From NCBI RefSeq assembly GCF_013408795.1, contig NZ_JACCCC010000001.1:124001-188000 (forward strand): a stretch of DNA of 64,000 bases, read 5' to 3'. The notes beneath the pieces are model-generated. The model did no database searches. It saw only the letters and a program-made list of their open reading frames with translations, and was not told the origin of the DNA. This DNA comes from Spinactinospora alkalitolerans (GTDB lineage: Bacteria > Actinomycetota > Actinomycetes > Streptosporangiales > Streptosporangiaceae). This document shows, one piece after another, positions 11,088 to 19,118 of this stretch (within the stretch, counting starts at the first letter, position 1; every line of letters starts with the position of its first letter). The position numbers and the translations under genes were made by a program.

Positions 11088-11395
11088 TGACCTCAAGGGG
11101 GTGTGAGTCCCAGCCCCAGGAGGGATCCGCGGTGACTGGGCGATCCTCTCGCGTGGCCGTAGGCCCCTACAGGGATCGCCCCGGCGCCGCGCCGCCCACG
11201 CCGTCTGCTTGGGCTCCGGACCGTAACCGTGGTTTCGGTGCGGACCGGAGGTGGCGGGTCTGCTTCGCGTGCGGGTGGGCGGTTTTGCGTCCACGGGCCC
11301 GGCGGCCACGCGAGAGAGTCGCCCACCCGCACGCCACCCCGTCCTTGGGCGGGCCTTACCGACCCCCTGGGGGCGGGGTCTCACAGCCCTTGGGG
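11088..11395. repeat. Modular palindromic repeat, copy A
   Basis: Two inverted-repeat modules share sequence with copies at 18.8, 34.8 and 43.3 kb. Module 1 contains GTGACTGGGCGATCCTCTCG and closes with AGGGATCGCCC. Module 2 runs from GCGTGCGGGTGGGCG to GTCGCCCACCCGCACGCC. The right edge is GACCCCCTGGGG. Between them lies a spacer also present in the 43.3-kb copy. No transposase is present. The right end overlaps the 3' end of the small gene at 11356. Confidence 0.85.
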
Positions 11396-11544
11396 CGGCG
11401 GGGCGGGACGCCCAGCACCTGGTCGATCTCCTCGATGCTGAGGCGCTCCTCGGCGATGGCGACGGCGATCAGCACATCGGAGTAAAGTTCGATCTCGGCG
11501 AGCGCGACGTGGTCGTGGAGGCGCGTATCCAGATTCGAATCCAT
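11356..11544 (-). CDS. Small conserved hypothetical protein
   Basis: About 62 aa. The first 46 residues (beginning MDSNLDTRLHDHVALAEIEL and running to a helical segment ending EEIDQVLGV) have protein-like composition and resemble short acidic actinobacterial proteins of unknown function. The last 14 or so residues, rich in P, G and R, are read out of the adjacent palindromic repeat, which also supplies the stop codon. I chose the ATG at 11544 because GGGGGTGAG lies 6 nt upstream; an ATG at 11559 is also in frame. It is convergent with the EtfD-like gene. Function unknown. Confidence 0.6.
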   Translation of the reverse strand: MDSNLDTRLHDHVALAEIELYSDVLIAVAIAEERLSIEEIDQVLGVPPRRPKGCETPPPGGR

Positions 11545-11842
11545 CGCACTCACCCCCATCGAGAAACCGCCCTTCGCGGGGCGGTGCGGCTACCCCGAGC
11601 ACCGCCGGAAAAGAGCCACTGACGTGCCTCGACATCAGGTTACGCCGCAGTAGCCGGGCGCCGCATGACCCAGAGGGACCATTCTCGAGCCATCCGCCGA
11701 TGTAGTTCTGTGGCGGTATGGATTCACGGCATTCCGGGTGCAGGAAGGACTAGGACAGTCGAATCCGTAGTCCTATTCCCTTTCGTAATAGTAGAGAAGA
11801 GGGGGTGGTGAGGGTCCTTCCGAACTGGTCCTCCCGGGCCGG

Positions 11843-12370
11843 TCAGCGCCACCGGACGTCGCGGTGCAGCCGGGCGGTCGCCGCGTACTTCTCGGGGGTG
11901 TCGGCGAAGCCCGCGCGGTCGGCGTCGGTGAGCTCGCGGATCACCTTGCCGGGAACGCCGGCCCACAGGGTCCCCGGCGGCACGGTCTTGCCCGGGGGCA
12001 CGAGCGCGCCCGCGGCGACGAGGGCGCCGGCGCCCACCCTGGCCCCGCCCAGCACGATCGCGCCGATGCCGATGAGGGCGCCCTCCTCGACGACGGCCCC
12101 GTGCACCATGGCCTTGTGGCCCAGGCTGACCCGGTCGGCCAGGAGCGCCGGCTCGCCGGGGTCGGAGTGCAGGCCGCACTGGTCCTGGATGTCGCAGAGG
12201 TCGCCGACCACGATGTCCTCGGTGTCGGCGCGCAGCACCGATCCGTACCAGACGCTGCTCTGCGCGCCGATGCGCACCCGGCCCACCACGACGGCTCCGG
12301 GGGCGATCCAGGCGTCGGGGTGGATCGCGGGTTCGCCGAACCCGGCGTCACCCACTCTGGGACCGGTCAT
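11843..12370 (-). CDS. Gamma-class carbonic anhydrase family protein
   Basis: Left-handed beta-helix (hexapeptide repeat) protein of the gamma-carbonic anhydrase/PaaY group, usually a trimer binding Zn or Fe. About 175 aa. The three metal-ligand histidines are in place: LHSDPGE, then GHKAMVH. Repeated I/V-G-x-x-x turns run through residues 20-140, and the C-terminal helix is RAGFADTPEKYAATARLH. The ATG at 12370 has GGAGGAGG 7-8 nt upstream. It could hydrate CO2 or act as a thioesterase/acyltransferase-like relative; the histidine triad favours an anhydrase. Monocistronic. Confidence 0.88.
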   Translation of the reverse strand: MTGPRVGDAGFGEPAIHPDAWIAPGAVVVGRVRIGAQSSVWYGSVLRADTEDIVVGDLCDIQDQCGLHSDPGEPALLADRVSLGHKAMVHGAVVEEGALIGIGAIVLGGARVGAGALVAAGALVPPGKTVPPGTLWAGVPGKVIRELTDADRAGFADTPEKYAATARLHRDVRWR

Positions 12371-12738
12371 GTGCGGGCCTCCTCCGGCGGTGGGCGCAGA
12401 GCGGTAACGGTATGGCGTATACCGGCCGTGTACCACCCGCGCGCGTGCGAGATCGCGCATACCTTAGTAGGTGCGTGATCCTGGTGGTCACGGCGGGGCG
12501 GCCACCGTCAACCACCCGTGCGGGCTATTGAGGGGTGGTGGGCGAACCACTACCGTGGACGCGCCCATAGTGGCCGATTCGTCACGCTACGCGCACGATC
12601 CGCTCTCCGTCACGCAGCCACGCGCCCGGTCAAGAAACCGAAGTGAATGTCATACACGTGTTTTACGGGCGTTACGGGAATGATAGGGAGAGGGTTGAGG
12701 CAACCTCCCAACTCGCATCCAACCTGGTTGATTAGGAC
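12371..12738. other. Divergent intergenic region
   Basis: 368 bp between the carbonic anhydrase (minus) and the DivIVA-domain gene (plus). It must hold promoters for both. I see no clear sigma-70 pair, only a small hairpin GGTT-gaggc-AACC just before the DivIVA gene. No small gene is evident. Confidence 0.4.
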
Positions 12739-13980
12739 ATGAACGAGCACAGCACAGAGATACTGCCGAACCTCCTCAGGGAGGACGCGTTCCCCACCGT
12801 CCGCAAGGGTGGGTACGACAAACGCCAGGTCGACGACTTCGTCGTGCGCAACCACAACCAGATCCGCGATCTGCAGGAGCGGCTGGCGCGGGCGCACGAC
12901 GAACTGGAGCAGATGCGCCGGGAACTCACCGAGGCCAAGGAGAAGGCCGCGGTCAAGCCCGAGCACGAGCAGATCAGCGAGCGCATGTCGACGATCCTGC
13001 GGATCGCCGAGGAAGAGGCCAAGGACAAGCGCGGAAAGGTCGACCAGGAGGTCGACCGGATCCGCAACGAGGCCAAGGAGCAGGCGCAGGCCAAGGTGAA
13101 GGACGCCGAGGCGCACGCCGAGCGCGTCGTGGGCAGCGCGCGCGAGCAGGCCCAGGAGCTCGTCACCTCGGCCAAGCAGGAGGCCGAGCAGCTTCGGTCG
13201 CAGGCCACGCAGGAGGCCGACCGCAAGCTGGCCGACGCCGAGGGCCGGTCCAAGAAGATCAACGACACCGCCGACCGCAGGCTCGCGACGCTCACCGCGA
13301 CCCACGGTGAGGCGCTGCGCAGGCTCACCGACATGCGCGAGACGCTCGCCGAACTCCTCCAGGCGGAGAAGACCGCGGGGCCGCTGGAGGCCGGGCTCAA
13401 GCAGCTCGACGCCGAGACCAAGGAGGGTGAGGCCAAGCCCGCCCAGTCCAAGCCGGCCGCCAAGCCGGCTCAGCCGGAGCCCGCGAAGTCCGAGCCGGTC
13501 AGGCCGGTGGCCGCCAAGCCCGAGCCGGCCACCAGGCCCGAGCCGGCCGCCAAGCCGGCTCAGCCCAAGCCCGAGCAGCCGAAGCCGGGCGGTCCGGCCG
13601 CCGGTGCCCCGAAGGGCGCGGGCGGGTCCGACAACGGCGAGGCGGCCGCCAAGCTCGCCCCGAAGCCCGCTGAGGAGCCCGCCGCCGACGAGGCGACCGT
13701 CCGGCTCAACCCGGGCGAGGCCCAGGACGGCCCCAAGTCGCAGCCGGTGCGCCAGCACCCGCCGCGGCCGCAGGGCTTCCGCTACGCCGGTCCGAGCCCG
13801 GACCAGTCGGACCAGCCCGCCCAGTCGGCTCAGCCCGCCCAGTCGGCTCAGTCGGCTCAGCCGGCCCAGCCCGCCAACGACCCGGGTATCACGGGCGTCT
13901 ACCGCAGGTCGGAGGACGAGGTTCCGAAGCAGCCGGGCGCCGCGCCGGCCAACGAGGGCGTGCGCATCATCCGCCCGTAG
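12739..13980 (+). CDS. DivIVA-domain coiled-coil protein with P/A/Q-rich tail
   Basis: 413 aa. N-terminal DivIVA-like segment (FPTVRKGGYDKRQVDDFVVR, residues 19-38), a long charged coiled coil (about 40-235, rich in E/A/K/Q), then a low-complexity region of PA, KP and EP repeats (about 235-390), and a short conserved-looking end (GVRIIRP). This is the layout of actinobacterial polar-growth and cytoskeletal scaffold proteins (DivIVA, Scy and FilP relatives) rather than of DivIVA itself, which has a recognisable second coiled coil and no such tail. Start ATG at 12739 has a weak AGGA. A GC-rich terminator follows. Role in tip growth or division is inferred from domains only. Confidence 0.75.
   Translation: MNEHSTEILPNLLREDAFPTVRKGGYDKRQVDDFVVRNHNQIRDLQERLARAHDELEQMRRELTEAKEKAAVKPEHEQISERMSTILRIAEEEAKDKRGKVDQEVDRIRNEAKEQAQAKVKDAEAHAERVVGSAREQAQELVTSAKQEAEQLRSQATQEADRKLADAEGRSKKINDTADRRLATLTATHGEALRRLTDMRETLAELLQAEKTAGPLEAGLKQLDAETKEGEAKPAQSKPAAKPAQPEPAKSEPVRPVAAKPEPATRPEPAAKPAQPKPEQPKPGGPAAGAPKGAGGSDNGEAAAKLAPKPAEEPAADEATVRLNPGEAQDGPKSQPVRQHPPRPQGFRYAGPSPDQSDQPAQSAQPAQSAQSAQPAQPANDPGITGVYRRSEDEVPKQPGAAPANEGVRIIRP
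13810..13878 (+). repeat. Short tandem repeats in the DivIVA-type gene
   Basis: Repeated units of CAGCCCGCC and CAGTCGGCT encode QPA/QSA triplets near the C-terminus; such tracts are prone to slippage and length change between strains. Confidence 0.7.
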
Positions 13981-14017
13981 CCGGGTCCGGACGACCACGA
14001 GGATGCCGAGGGAGGAG

Positions 14018-14055
14018 CGCCGGGGGCCGGGACCGCACAGGTCCCGCCCCCGGCG
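14018..14055 (+). terminator. Terminator after the DivIVA-type gene
   Basis: A 16-bp stem (CGCCGGGGG, one bulged C, CGGGACC, with the complementary arm) and a 5-nt loop, 38 nt after the stop codon. Confidence 0.7.
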
Positions 14056-14132
14056 TCCTCATTGCCTCCTATGCCCCCCAATGAGGGGCAACGTCCACCC
14101 CGTACCGGCTGTCGGCTACGATGCCGAAAGCC

Positions 14133-14582
14133 ATGATTATCCGTGCGGCCATCAGGTCTGATCTCGGCGCCATCCTGCGTCTCCTGCGCGATCTCGGCGA
14201 CACAGCGCCCGCGCAGAGCCCCACCGTCCGCATGTCCTCGGCCGCCGTCCGGGCCTGGACCCGCATCGAGACCGACCCCGACCGGTCGGTGCTGGTCGCC
14301 GAACGCCGTGGACAGATCATCGGCACTCTCGACCTGATCGTGGTCGCCAACCTCACGCACGACGCCCAGCCGTGGGCGGTCATCGACAACGTCGTGGTGG
14401 ACGGGCTCTGCCGGCGCCGCGGCGTGGGCCGGGCCCTGATGGACGACGCCCTGGACCGCGCCTCCCGCGCCGGCTGCTACAAGGTCGAGCTGCTCTCCCA
14501 CGAGAACCGGCACGGCGCGCACGACTTCTACCGGTCGATGGGGTTCGAGAACTCCGCCGAGGGCTTCCGGCGCTTCGTCTGA
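14133..14582 (+). CDS. GNAT-family N-acetyltransferase
   Basis: About 149 aa, one GNAT domain. The acetyl-CoA-binding motif A is the segment VVVDGLCRRRGVGRALMDDA (Q/R-x-x-G-x-G/A form, about residues 85-105), and the C-terminal FYRSMGFENS motif B is intact. Substrate unknown; these enzymes modify amino groups of small molecules or proteins. I prefer the ATG at 14133 (MIIRAA) over 14121, because no ribosome site precedes either and TACGAT lies 10 nt before 14133, suggesting a leaderless or near-leaderless transcript. Convergent with the MFS gene. Confidence 0.85.
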   Translation: MIIRAAIRSDLGAILRLLRDLGDTAPAQSPTVRMSSAAVRAWTRIETDPDRSVLVAERRGQIIGTLDLIVVANLTHDAQPWAVIDNVVVDGLCRRRGVGRALMDDALDRASRAGCYKVELLSHENRHGAHDFYRSMGFENSAEGFRRFV

Positions 14583-14604
14583 GCGGCCGTCCCCGCGGAG
14601 GGGC

Positions 14605-16167
14605 TCAGCGCCCCGAGCGCAGCGGGATCTGCTTGAAGAACAGCACGACCACGAACGCCAGCAGCGCGATCGGGATGCCGACCAGGAACACCTGGTGCAT
14701 CGCGTCGCTGAACGCCGTCAGGACCAGTTCCTGGATCGGCCCCGGCAGAGCGTGGATGGCGTCGGGGGAGCCCGCGGCGGCGGTGCCCAGCTCCTCGGGC
14801 GAGCTCCCCGCGGCGATCGCCTTCGGGGCGACCTCGGTCAGCTCGCCGGTGAGGGTGTTGGTCATGATCGCGCCGAACGCCGCGACGCCGATCGCCCCGC
14901 CGAGGTTGCGGAAGAACGACACCGACGACGTCGCGGCGGCCATGTCGCCGCGGGTCAGGGCGTTCTGCGTGGCCAGGATGAGGATCTGCATGGACATGCC
15001 GAGCCCGAGGCCGATCAGCCCGACGCCCGCGCCGACCAGCACCAGACTGGAGTCCGGGTCGAGCAGGGACAGCACGGAGAACCCCGCGGTCACCAGCAGC
15101 ATGCCGATGATCGGGTAGATCTTCCACTTGCCGGTGCGGCTGACCAGGAACCCCGAGGAGATCGACGCGATCAGCAGGCCGAGCACCATGGGCAGCGTCA
15201 TCAGGCCCGACGCGGTGGGGCTCATGCCCTGGACGATCTGCAGGTACTGCGGGAAGTAGATCATCACACCGAACATCGACGCGCCGACCAGCATCGACGC
15301 CAGGCCGGCCAGGTTGAAGGTGCTGTTGCGGAACAGCCGCGGCGGGATGATCGGGTCGTGGGCGCGGCGCTCGGCGACGACCGCCAGCACCGCGAGCAGC
15401 AGGGCCGCGCCGGCGAACAGGTAGGTCGGGAGGGAGTTCCACTCGAACTCCTTGCCGCCGAGGCTGAGCACGAGCATGACGGCGCTGGCCGCCCCCACGA
15501 TGCAGGTCGCGCCCCACCAGTCGATCCGGGTCCCGGTGCGATCCCTGGTCGGCACGTGCAGCAGCCACTGGATCACGACGAACGCCACGACCGCCACCGG
15601 GACGGTGATGAAGAAGCACCAGCGCCAGCCCAGCGCGCTGTCCACCAGGAACCCGCCGAGCAGCGGCCCGGCCACCGTCGAGACGCCGAACACGGCGCCG
15701 AGGAAGCCGGAGTAGCGTCCCCGCTCACGCGGCTCGACGACGTCGCCCAGGATGATCTGCGGCAGCGCCGCCAGGCCGCCGGCGCCGATGCCCTGGAAGA
15801 AGCGGGCGCCGATGAGCCAGTAGATGTCCTGGGAGAAGCCGGCCGCGACCGAGGAGGTGATGAAGATGACCAGCGCGATCTGGAACAGCAGCTTGCGGCC
15901 GTAGATGTCGGAGAGCTTGCCCCACAGCGGGGTCGAGGCGGTCATCGTGAGCAGCGTCGCGCTGGCCACCCACGAGAGCTTGTCCTGTCCGCCGAGCTCG
16001 CCGATGATCGTCGGCAGCGCGGTTCCCACGATCGACGTGGTGAGCATCGAGGTCAGCATGGCCAGCATCAGGCCGATGAGGACCTGGATGACCTGGCGCC
16101 TGCTGTAGTGGACGGGCGCGTCCCGCTCCGCAGGCCCCTTCTTCCGCTGCGCCCCCGCTTCCTCCAT
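14605..16167 (-). CDS. MFS multidrug efflux transporter, DHA2 (EmrB/QacA) family
   Basis: About 520 aa with 14 predicted membrane helices, the mark of the DHA2 drug:H+ antiporters. Motif A is seen as GKLSDIYGRKLLF in loop 2-3, and the family motif C region GAVFGVSTVAGPLLGG in helix 5. Cytosolic N-terminal 30 residues are basic (GAQRKKGPAERD). The ATG at 16167 has GGAG 10 nt upstream; longer starts at 16221 and 16272 are possible. It is divergent from a TetR gene, with a shared control region containing a palindrome, so it is very probably that regulator's target. Substrate unknown. Confidence 0.9.
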   Translation of the reverse strand: MEEAGAQRKKGPAERDAPVHYSRRQVIQVLIGLMLAMLTSMLTTSIVGTALPTIIGELGGQDKLSWVASATLLTMTASTPLWGKLSDIYGRKLLFQIALVIFITSSVAAGFSQDIYWLIGARFFQGIGAGGLAALPQIILGDVVEPRERGRYSGFLGAVFGVSTVAGPLLGGFLVDSALGWRWCFFITVPVAVVAFVVIQWLLHVPTRDRTGTRIDWWGATCIVGAASAVMLVLSLGGKEFEWNSLPTYLFAGAALLLAVLAVVAERRAHDPIIPPRLFRNSTFNLAGLASMLVGASMFGVMIYFPQYLQIVQGMSPTASGLMTLPMVLGLLIASISSGFLVSRTGKWKIYPIIGMLLVTAGFSVLSLLDPDSSLVLVGAGVGLIGLGLGMSMQILILATQNALTRGDMAAATSSVSFFRNLGGAIGVAAFGAIMTNTLTGELTEVAPKAIAAGSSPEELGTAAAGSPDAIHALPGPIQELVLTAFSDAMHQVFLVGIPIALLAFVVVLFFKQIPLRSGR

Positions 16168-16301
16168 CAGCGCCGCACTCCGTTCCACGGTCCGTCCCCC
16201 ACTCTGCCACCGAACCCCCATCTCCCCATTGCGGACATGCCGAACCTGACCGGCGAAACCGGTCGCAGGCATACGGGGTGGAGGAAATCACGCCCTCCTC
16301 C

Positions 16302-16330
16302 GGTATAAGTAAACAGTGTTGACTTGTCAA
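16302..16330 (-). promoter_or_regulatory. MFS promoter
   Basis: Minus strand: TTGACA (16325-16330), 17 bp, TATACC (16302-16307). This is the closest match to a consensus vegetative promoter in the window. Confidence 0.75.
16319..16330. promoter_or_regulatory. Candidate TetR operator
   Basis: TTGAC-TT-GTCAA inverted repeat whose right arm is the -35 element of the MFS promoter. It lies 87 bp upstream of the TetR start codon, so it could control both genes. Confidence 0.5.
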
Positions 16331-16417
16331 ATCGCGGCGTTACCGTTCGGATGCACGGGTGCCGCATGATGGTCGTACGCGGGAGACGCCCGTGGAGAAC
16401 GAGCGAGGGATCCTCAG

Positions 16418-17014
16418 ATGGACCGGCCGGACACCGTCGAGACCTGCGCCGACCGGGTGCGGGTCCGCGATCGCGAGGCGACGCGGCAGCGCATCCTGGA
16501 CAGCGCGCGGGAGCTCTTCACCAGCGACGGCTACGCGCAGGTGTCGTCGCGGACGATCGCCTCCCACGCCGGCGTCAACGTCGCCCTGATCAACCGCTAC
16601 TTCGGCGCCAAGCGCGGACTCCTCGCCGAGGTCATCGCCGAGGAGGCCGTCTTCCCCGGCATCTTCGAGGGCGAGCCGGCCACGCTGCCGCGCCGCCTGG
16701 CCGAGCACCTGGTGTGCCGCGCCAAGGGCGGGGCGACGCCGCTGCAGCGCGCGCTGGAGCGCTCCGCGGGCGACCCCGATCTGCAGGCGGTCTACGAGGA
16801 GCGGCTCAGGAGCGCGCTCCTGGAGCCGCTCACCCGGTACCTCGATGGCCCCGATGCGCGCGTGCGGGCGTCACTGGTGGTCACGGTGCTGATGGGAATG
16901 GGGCTGCTGCGCCGGGTGGAGGGGGCCACCGCGCTCGCCGAGCACGACGCCGGCGACCTGACCGAGCGGCTGACCCGGATCATCTCCGCCTGCCTGGCCG
17001 ACTCGGCCGCATGA
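16418..17014 (+). CDS. TetR/AcrR-family regulator of the divergent efflux pump
   Basis: 198 aa. Helix-turn-helix at about residues 24-65: ILDSARELFTSDGYAQVSSR, then TIASHAGVNVALINRYFGAK, the classic TetR N-terminal fold. The C-terminal ligand domain is less conserved (VVTVLMGMGLLRRVEGA). Divergent transcription from a DHA2 pump with a palindrome between them is the standard arrangement for local repression relieved by the pump substrate. Followed by a good intrinsic terminator. Confidence 0.9.
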   Translation: MDRPDTVETCADRVRVRDREATRQRILDSARELFTSDGYAQVSSRTIASHAGVNVALINRYFGAKRGLLAEVIAEEAVFPGIFEGEPATLPRRLAEHLVCRAKGGATPLQRALERSAGDPDLQAVYEERLRSALLEPLTRYLDGPDARVRASLVVTVLMGMGLLRRVEGATALAEHDAGDLTERLTRIISACLADSAA

Positions 17015-17085
17015 GCGGTTCGTGCGGGTCGCGTGCGTTCCCTGCGCATTGATGGCGACTCGCCCTCTTCGTGTCCTGAATGTTG

Positions 17086-17117
17086 TGCGCGTCCGGTGAC
17101 GGGCGCGCATTTTCTTT
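17086..17117 (+). terminator. Intrinsic terminator after the TetR gene
   Basis: Nine-pair stem TGCGCGTCC / GGGCGCGCA (one G-U pair), 6-nt loop, followed by TTTTCTTT. Confidence 0.8.
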
Positions 17118-17279
17118 CCCGTCCATTCGGCTGATGGCGTGATCGTTGGGTCATTTTCGGCACGACACGCCGATCACAAAGTGGTAACCAAAATCGGTAG
17201 TCGGGTGTGTTCTGCTGAACAGAGATGTTCGGTAACGAATATCCGATGTGGCCATTCAGTCGCTTTTGGGGGAATTGTC

Positions 17280-17807
17280 ATGTCCATTTTTCGCTGTTTT
17301 GGTCGGCGTGGCGCCAAAGACCATAGGGGCCATATGTGCCGAGCGGCGGTGTCCTTATCCGCTATGGTGGTGATCGCCGGTATCGGCCTGGTTTCGGGCA
17401 CTCCGGCGACGGCCGCGGAGCTCTCGGCCGGAGGCTCCCACCAGGCGAGCGGCGCGGCGGCCAGCGCCGCCGAGTACGCCAAAAGCCAGATCGGCAAGCC
17501 CTACCGCTACGGCGGAACCGGCCCGGACGCCTTCGACTGCTCCGGTCTGACGCAGTGGGCCTACGACAAGGCCGGGGTGAAGATCGGTCGCACGACCTAC
17601 GACCAGGTCACAGAGGGAACAGCCGTGTCACACGGCGATCTGCTCCCCGGAGACCTGGTCTTCTTCTATTCCGGCCCCAGCCACGTCGGAATGTACGTCG
17701 GCGACGGCAAAATGGTGCACGCCCCGAGTTCGGGCAAGAGCATCCATGTCGTGACCATGTCCGACTACTACGACCGCCATTTCCACAGCGCACGCCGCAT
17801 CGCCTGA
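17280..17807 (+). CDS. Secreted NlpC/P60 peptidoglycan endopeptidase
   Basis: About 175 aa. An N-terminal signal peptide with an unusually long basic lead (first 22 residues, MSIFRCFGRRGAKDHRGH...), hydrophobic core ending near residue 47 (TPATAAE), then a single NlpC/P60 domain. Catalytic residues: Cys in FDCSGLTQW, His in PSHVGMYVG, third polar His in MVHAPSSG. It should cleave stem peptides of peptidoglycan outside the cell. ATG at 17280 has GGGGGAA 5 nt upstream. The 265-bp leader is AT-richer than its surroundings and has GGTAAC twice and TGTTC-tgct-GAACA, suggesting dedicated regulation. Confidence 0.9.
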   Translation: MSIFRCFGRRGAKDHRGHMCRAAVSLSAMVVIAGIGLVSGTPATAAELSAGGSHQASGAAASAAEYAKSQIGKPYRYGGTGPDAFDCSGLTQWAYDKAGVKIGRTTYDQVTEGTAVSHGDLLPGDLVFFYSGPSHVGMYVGDGKMVHAPSSGKSIHVVTMSDYYDRHFHSARRIA

Positions 17808-17959
17808 CCGGTGTCCGACGACCGCGTTCGCACAGGGGGCCGGCTGTCGCAGTGCGCGTAGCGCCGGCGGCACAACAGGGCCGAGCCTTGGAAGTCCCAT
17901 CCCATCCCATCCCACGAACGCAGCGGTCGAAGTTCGATGGGATCGTCCCGGCCGCGGCC

Positions 17960-18149
17960 GCAGCCCGTCGACGACCTCGGCCAGCAGGGACCACAACCCC
18001 ACATACCACGTGTGCGGTGTCTGCGCCTGGAGCCCGACCAGGCGTTCCAGGGCCTGCGGCACCGTCAGCTCCGAACGGCGCAGCAGCAACCGGCGGCCGA
18101 GGACGGCCCGGTCGAGGGCCCTGCGGCTCAGCACGTTGCCGTCCGTCAT
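17960..18149 (-). pseudogene. Remnant of winged-helix (AlkZ-like, HTH_42) gene
   Basis: Starting at an ATG at 18149, about 60 residues match the N-terminus of winged-helix DNA-binding proteins of the AlkZ/YcaQ-like family: LSRRALDRAVLGRRLLLRRS, then ALERLVGLQAQTP and WYVGLWSLL. After that the frame runs into unrelated Arg/Pro-rich sequence; the family proteins are about 350-400 aa. The rest of the gene is absent, so this is a 5' fragment, possibly left by deletion next to the NlpC/P60 gene. Confidence 0.65.
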
Positions 18150-18282
18150 GGCGCAAGACTGCCCGATGCCACCGTCAGGTCCATCGGCGGTCCCGGGGCG
18201 GATCGGCCGCCGCGCCCGCGTGTCCATGGAGAAGCCGCTGCCGCCGAGGTGAGATCGGGGCGGAGCCGGGTAGTGGGCGGCA

Positions 18283-18738
18283 ATGGCATTTCACGGGATT
18301 ATCAGGGGACTGATCGCCGGAGCCGCGGGGACCACCGCTCTCAACGCGGCCACCTACCTGGACATGGCCGTTCGGGGACGGCCGGCCAGCAGCACGCCGG
18401 AGCAGAGCGTGGACCGTCTCGCCGACCGCGCGGACGTCAGCCTCGGCGAGGGCGAGGAGGCGGAGAACCGGCGCTCCGGGCTGGGGCCGATGCTCGGGAT
18501 CGCGACCGGGCTCGGCGTCGCCGCCGGCTACCGGGCCGTGCTGGGCCGACGTCTGCCCTGGGCCGTCGAGACCGGCGCGCTGACCCTCCTCGCCATGGCC
18601 GGCTCCGCCGCGCCCATGACGCTCCTGGGCATCACCGACCCCAGGACCTGGAGCGGAAGCGACTGGATGGCCGACCTCGTGCCGCACCTCGCCTACGGTG
18701 CGACGGCGGCCACGGCCCTGCGGCTGATCGACGAGTGA
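18283..18738 (+). CDS. Conserved actinobacterial membrane protein
   Basis: 151 aa. Two or three hydrophobic stretches: GIIRGLIAGAAGTTALNAAT (residues 5-24), GPMLGIATGLGVAAGYRAVL (68-87) and a third near 95-115. The sequence TYLDMAVRGRPASSTPEQSV is characteristic of a small conserved protein family in actinomycetes of unknown function. ATG at 18283 has GGGCGG upstream. It stands alone, followed by a palindromic repeat. No function can be given. Confidence 0.7.
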   Translation: MAFHGIIRGLIAGAAGTTALNAATYLDMAVRGRPASSTPEQSVDRLADRADVSLGEGEEAENRRSGLGPMLGIATGLGVAAGYRAVLGRRLPWAVETGALTLLAMAGSAAPMTLLGITDPRTWSGSDWMADLVPHLAYGATAATALRLIDE

Positions 18739-18786
18739 CGGTACGGGCGCCGCGGCCGCGCGCGATCCCGCCGCGCCGGCCTCTGC

Positions 18787-19036
18787 CCGCCGATCTTGAC
18801 CTTGGGTTTCAACCTCGACCCCAGGGGGTCGTGAAGGCCCGATCGCAGGAGGGATGGCGTGCGGGTGGGCGACTTCCGTCTATAGGCCTTCGGCCACGCG
18901 AGAGGATCGCCCAGTCACCACGGATCCCACCTCCGGCTGAGGTCACAAGACCCCCAGAGGCCAAGGCCAAAACCCGGGTCGACCTTGTGGGGGCCTGAAA
19001 ACGTTGAAATAACGCCTACAAGGTCAAGATCGGCGG
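18787..19036. repeat. Modular palindromic repeat, copy B (MITE-like with terminal inverted repeats)
   Basis: 250-bp element bounded by perfect 18-bp terminal inverted repeats, CCGCCGATCTTGACCTTG at 18787-18804 and its complement at 19019-19036. Inside are module 2's left arm (GCGTGCGGGTGGGCGAC) and module 1 in inverted orientation (GAGGATCGCCCAGTCACC). No coding capacity or transposase. This is the only copy with both termini intact. Confidence 0.88.
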
Positions 19037-19118
19037 AGCAGTGTCCGTGGCCAGTGTCCGTGGCGGGCCTGACGTATGCTGGCGGGCACCGGGTCTTCGG
19101 ACGGGAGGGAGAGCGGGC

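Noticed and set aside
10995-11384. Protein-coding gene through repeat copy A (and similar frames through copies B, C and D)
   Set aside because: The frames are open because of base composition, differ in their flanks, lack ribosome sites and follow the repeat boundaries, not gene boundaries.
13810-13878. CRISPR-like repeat array
   Set aside because: The units are 9-bp coding repeats within the DivIVA-type gene, without spacers or cas genes anywhere in the window.
17130-17280. ydaO-type (c-di-AMP) riboswitch before the NlpC/P60 gene
   Set aside because: Such genes often carry one in actinobacteria, but the conserved core segments are not present in this leader.
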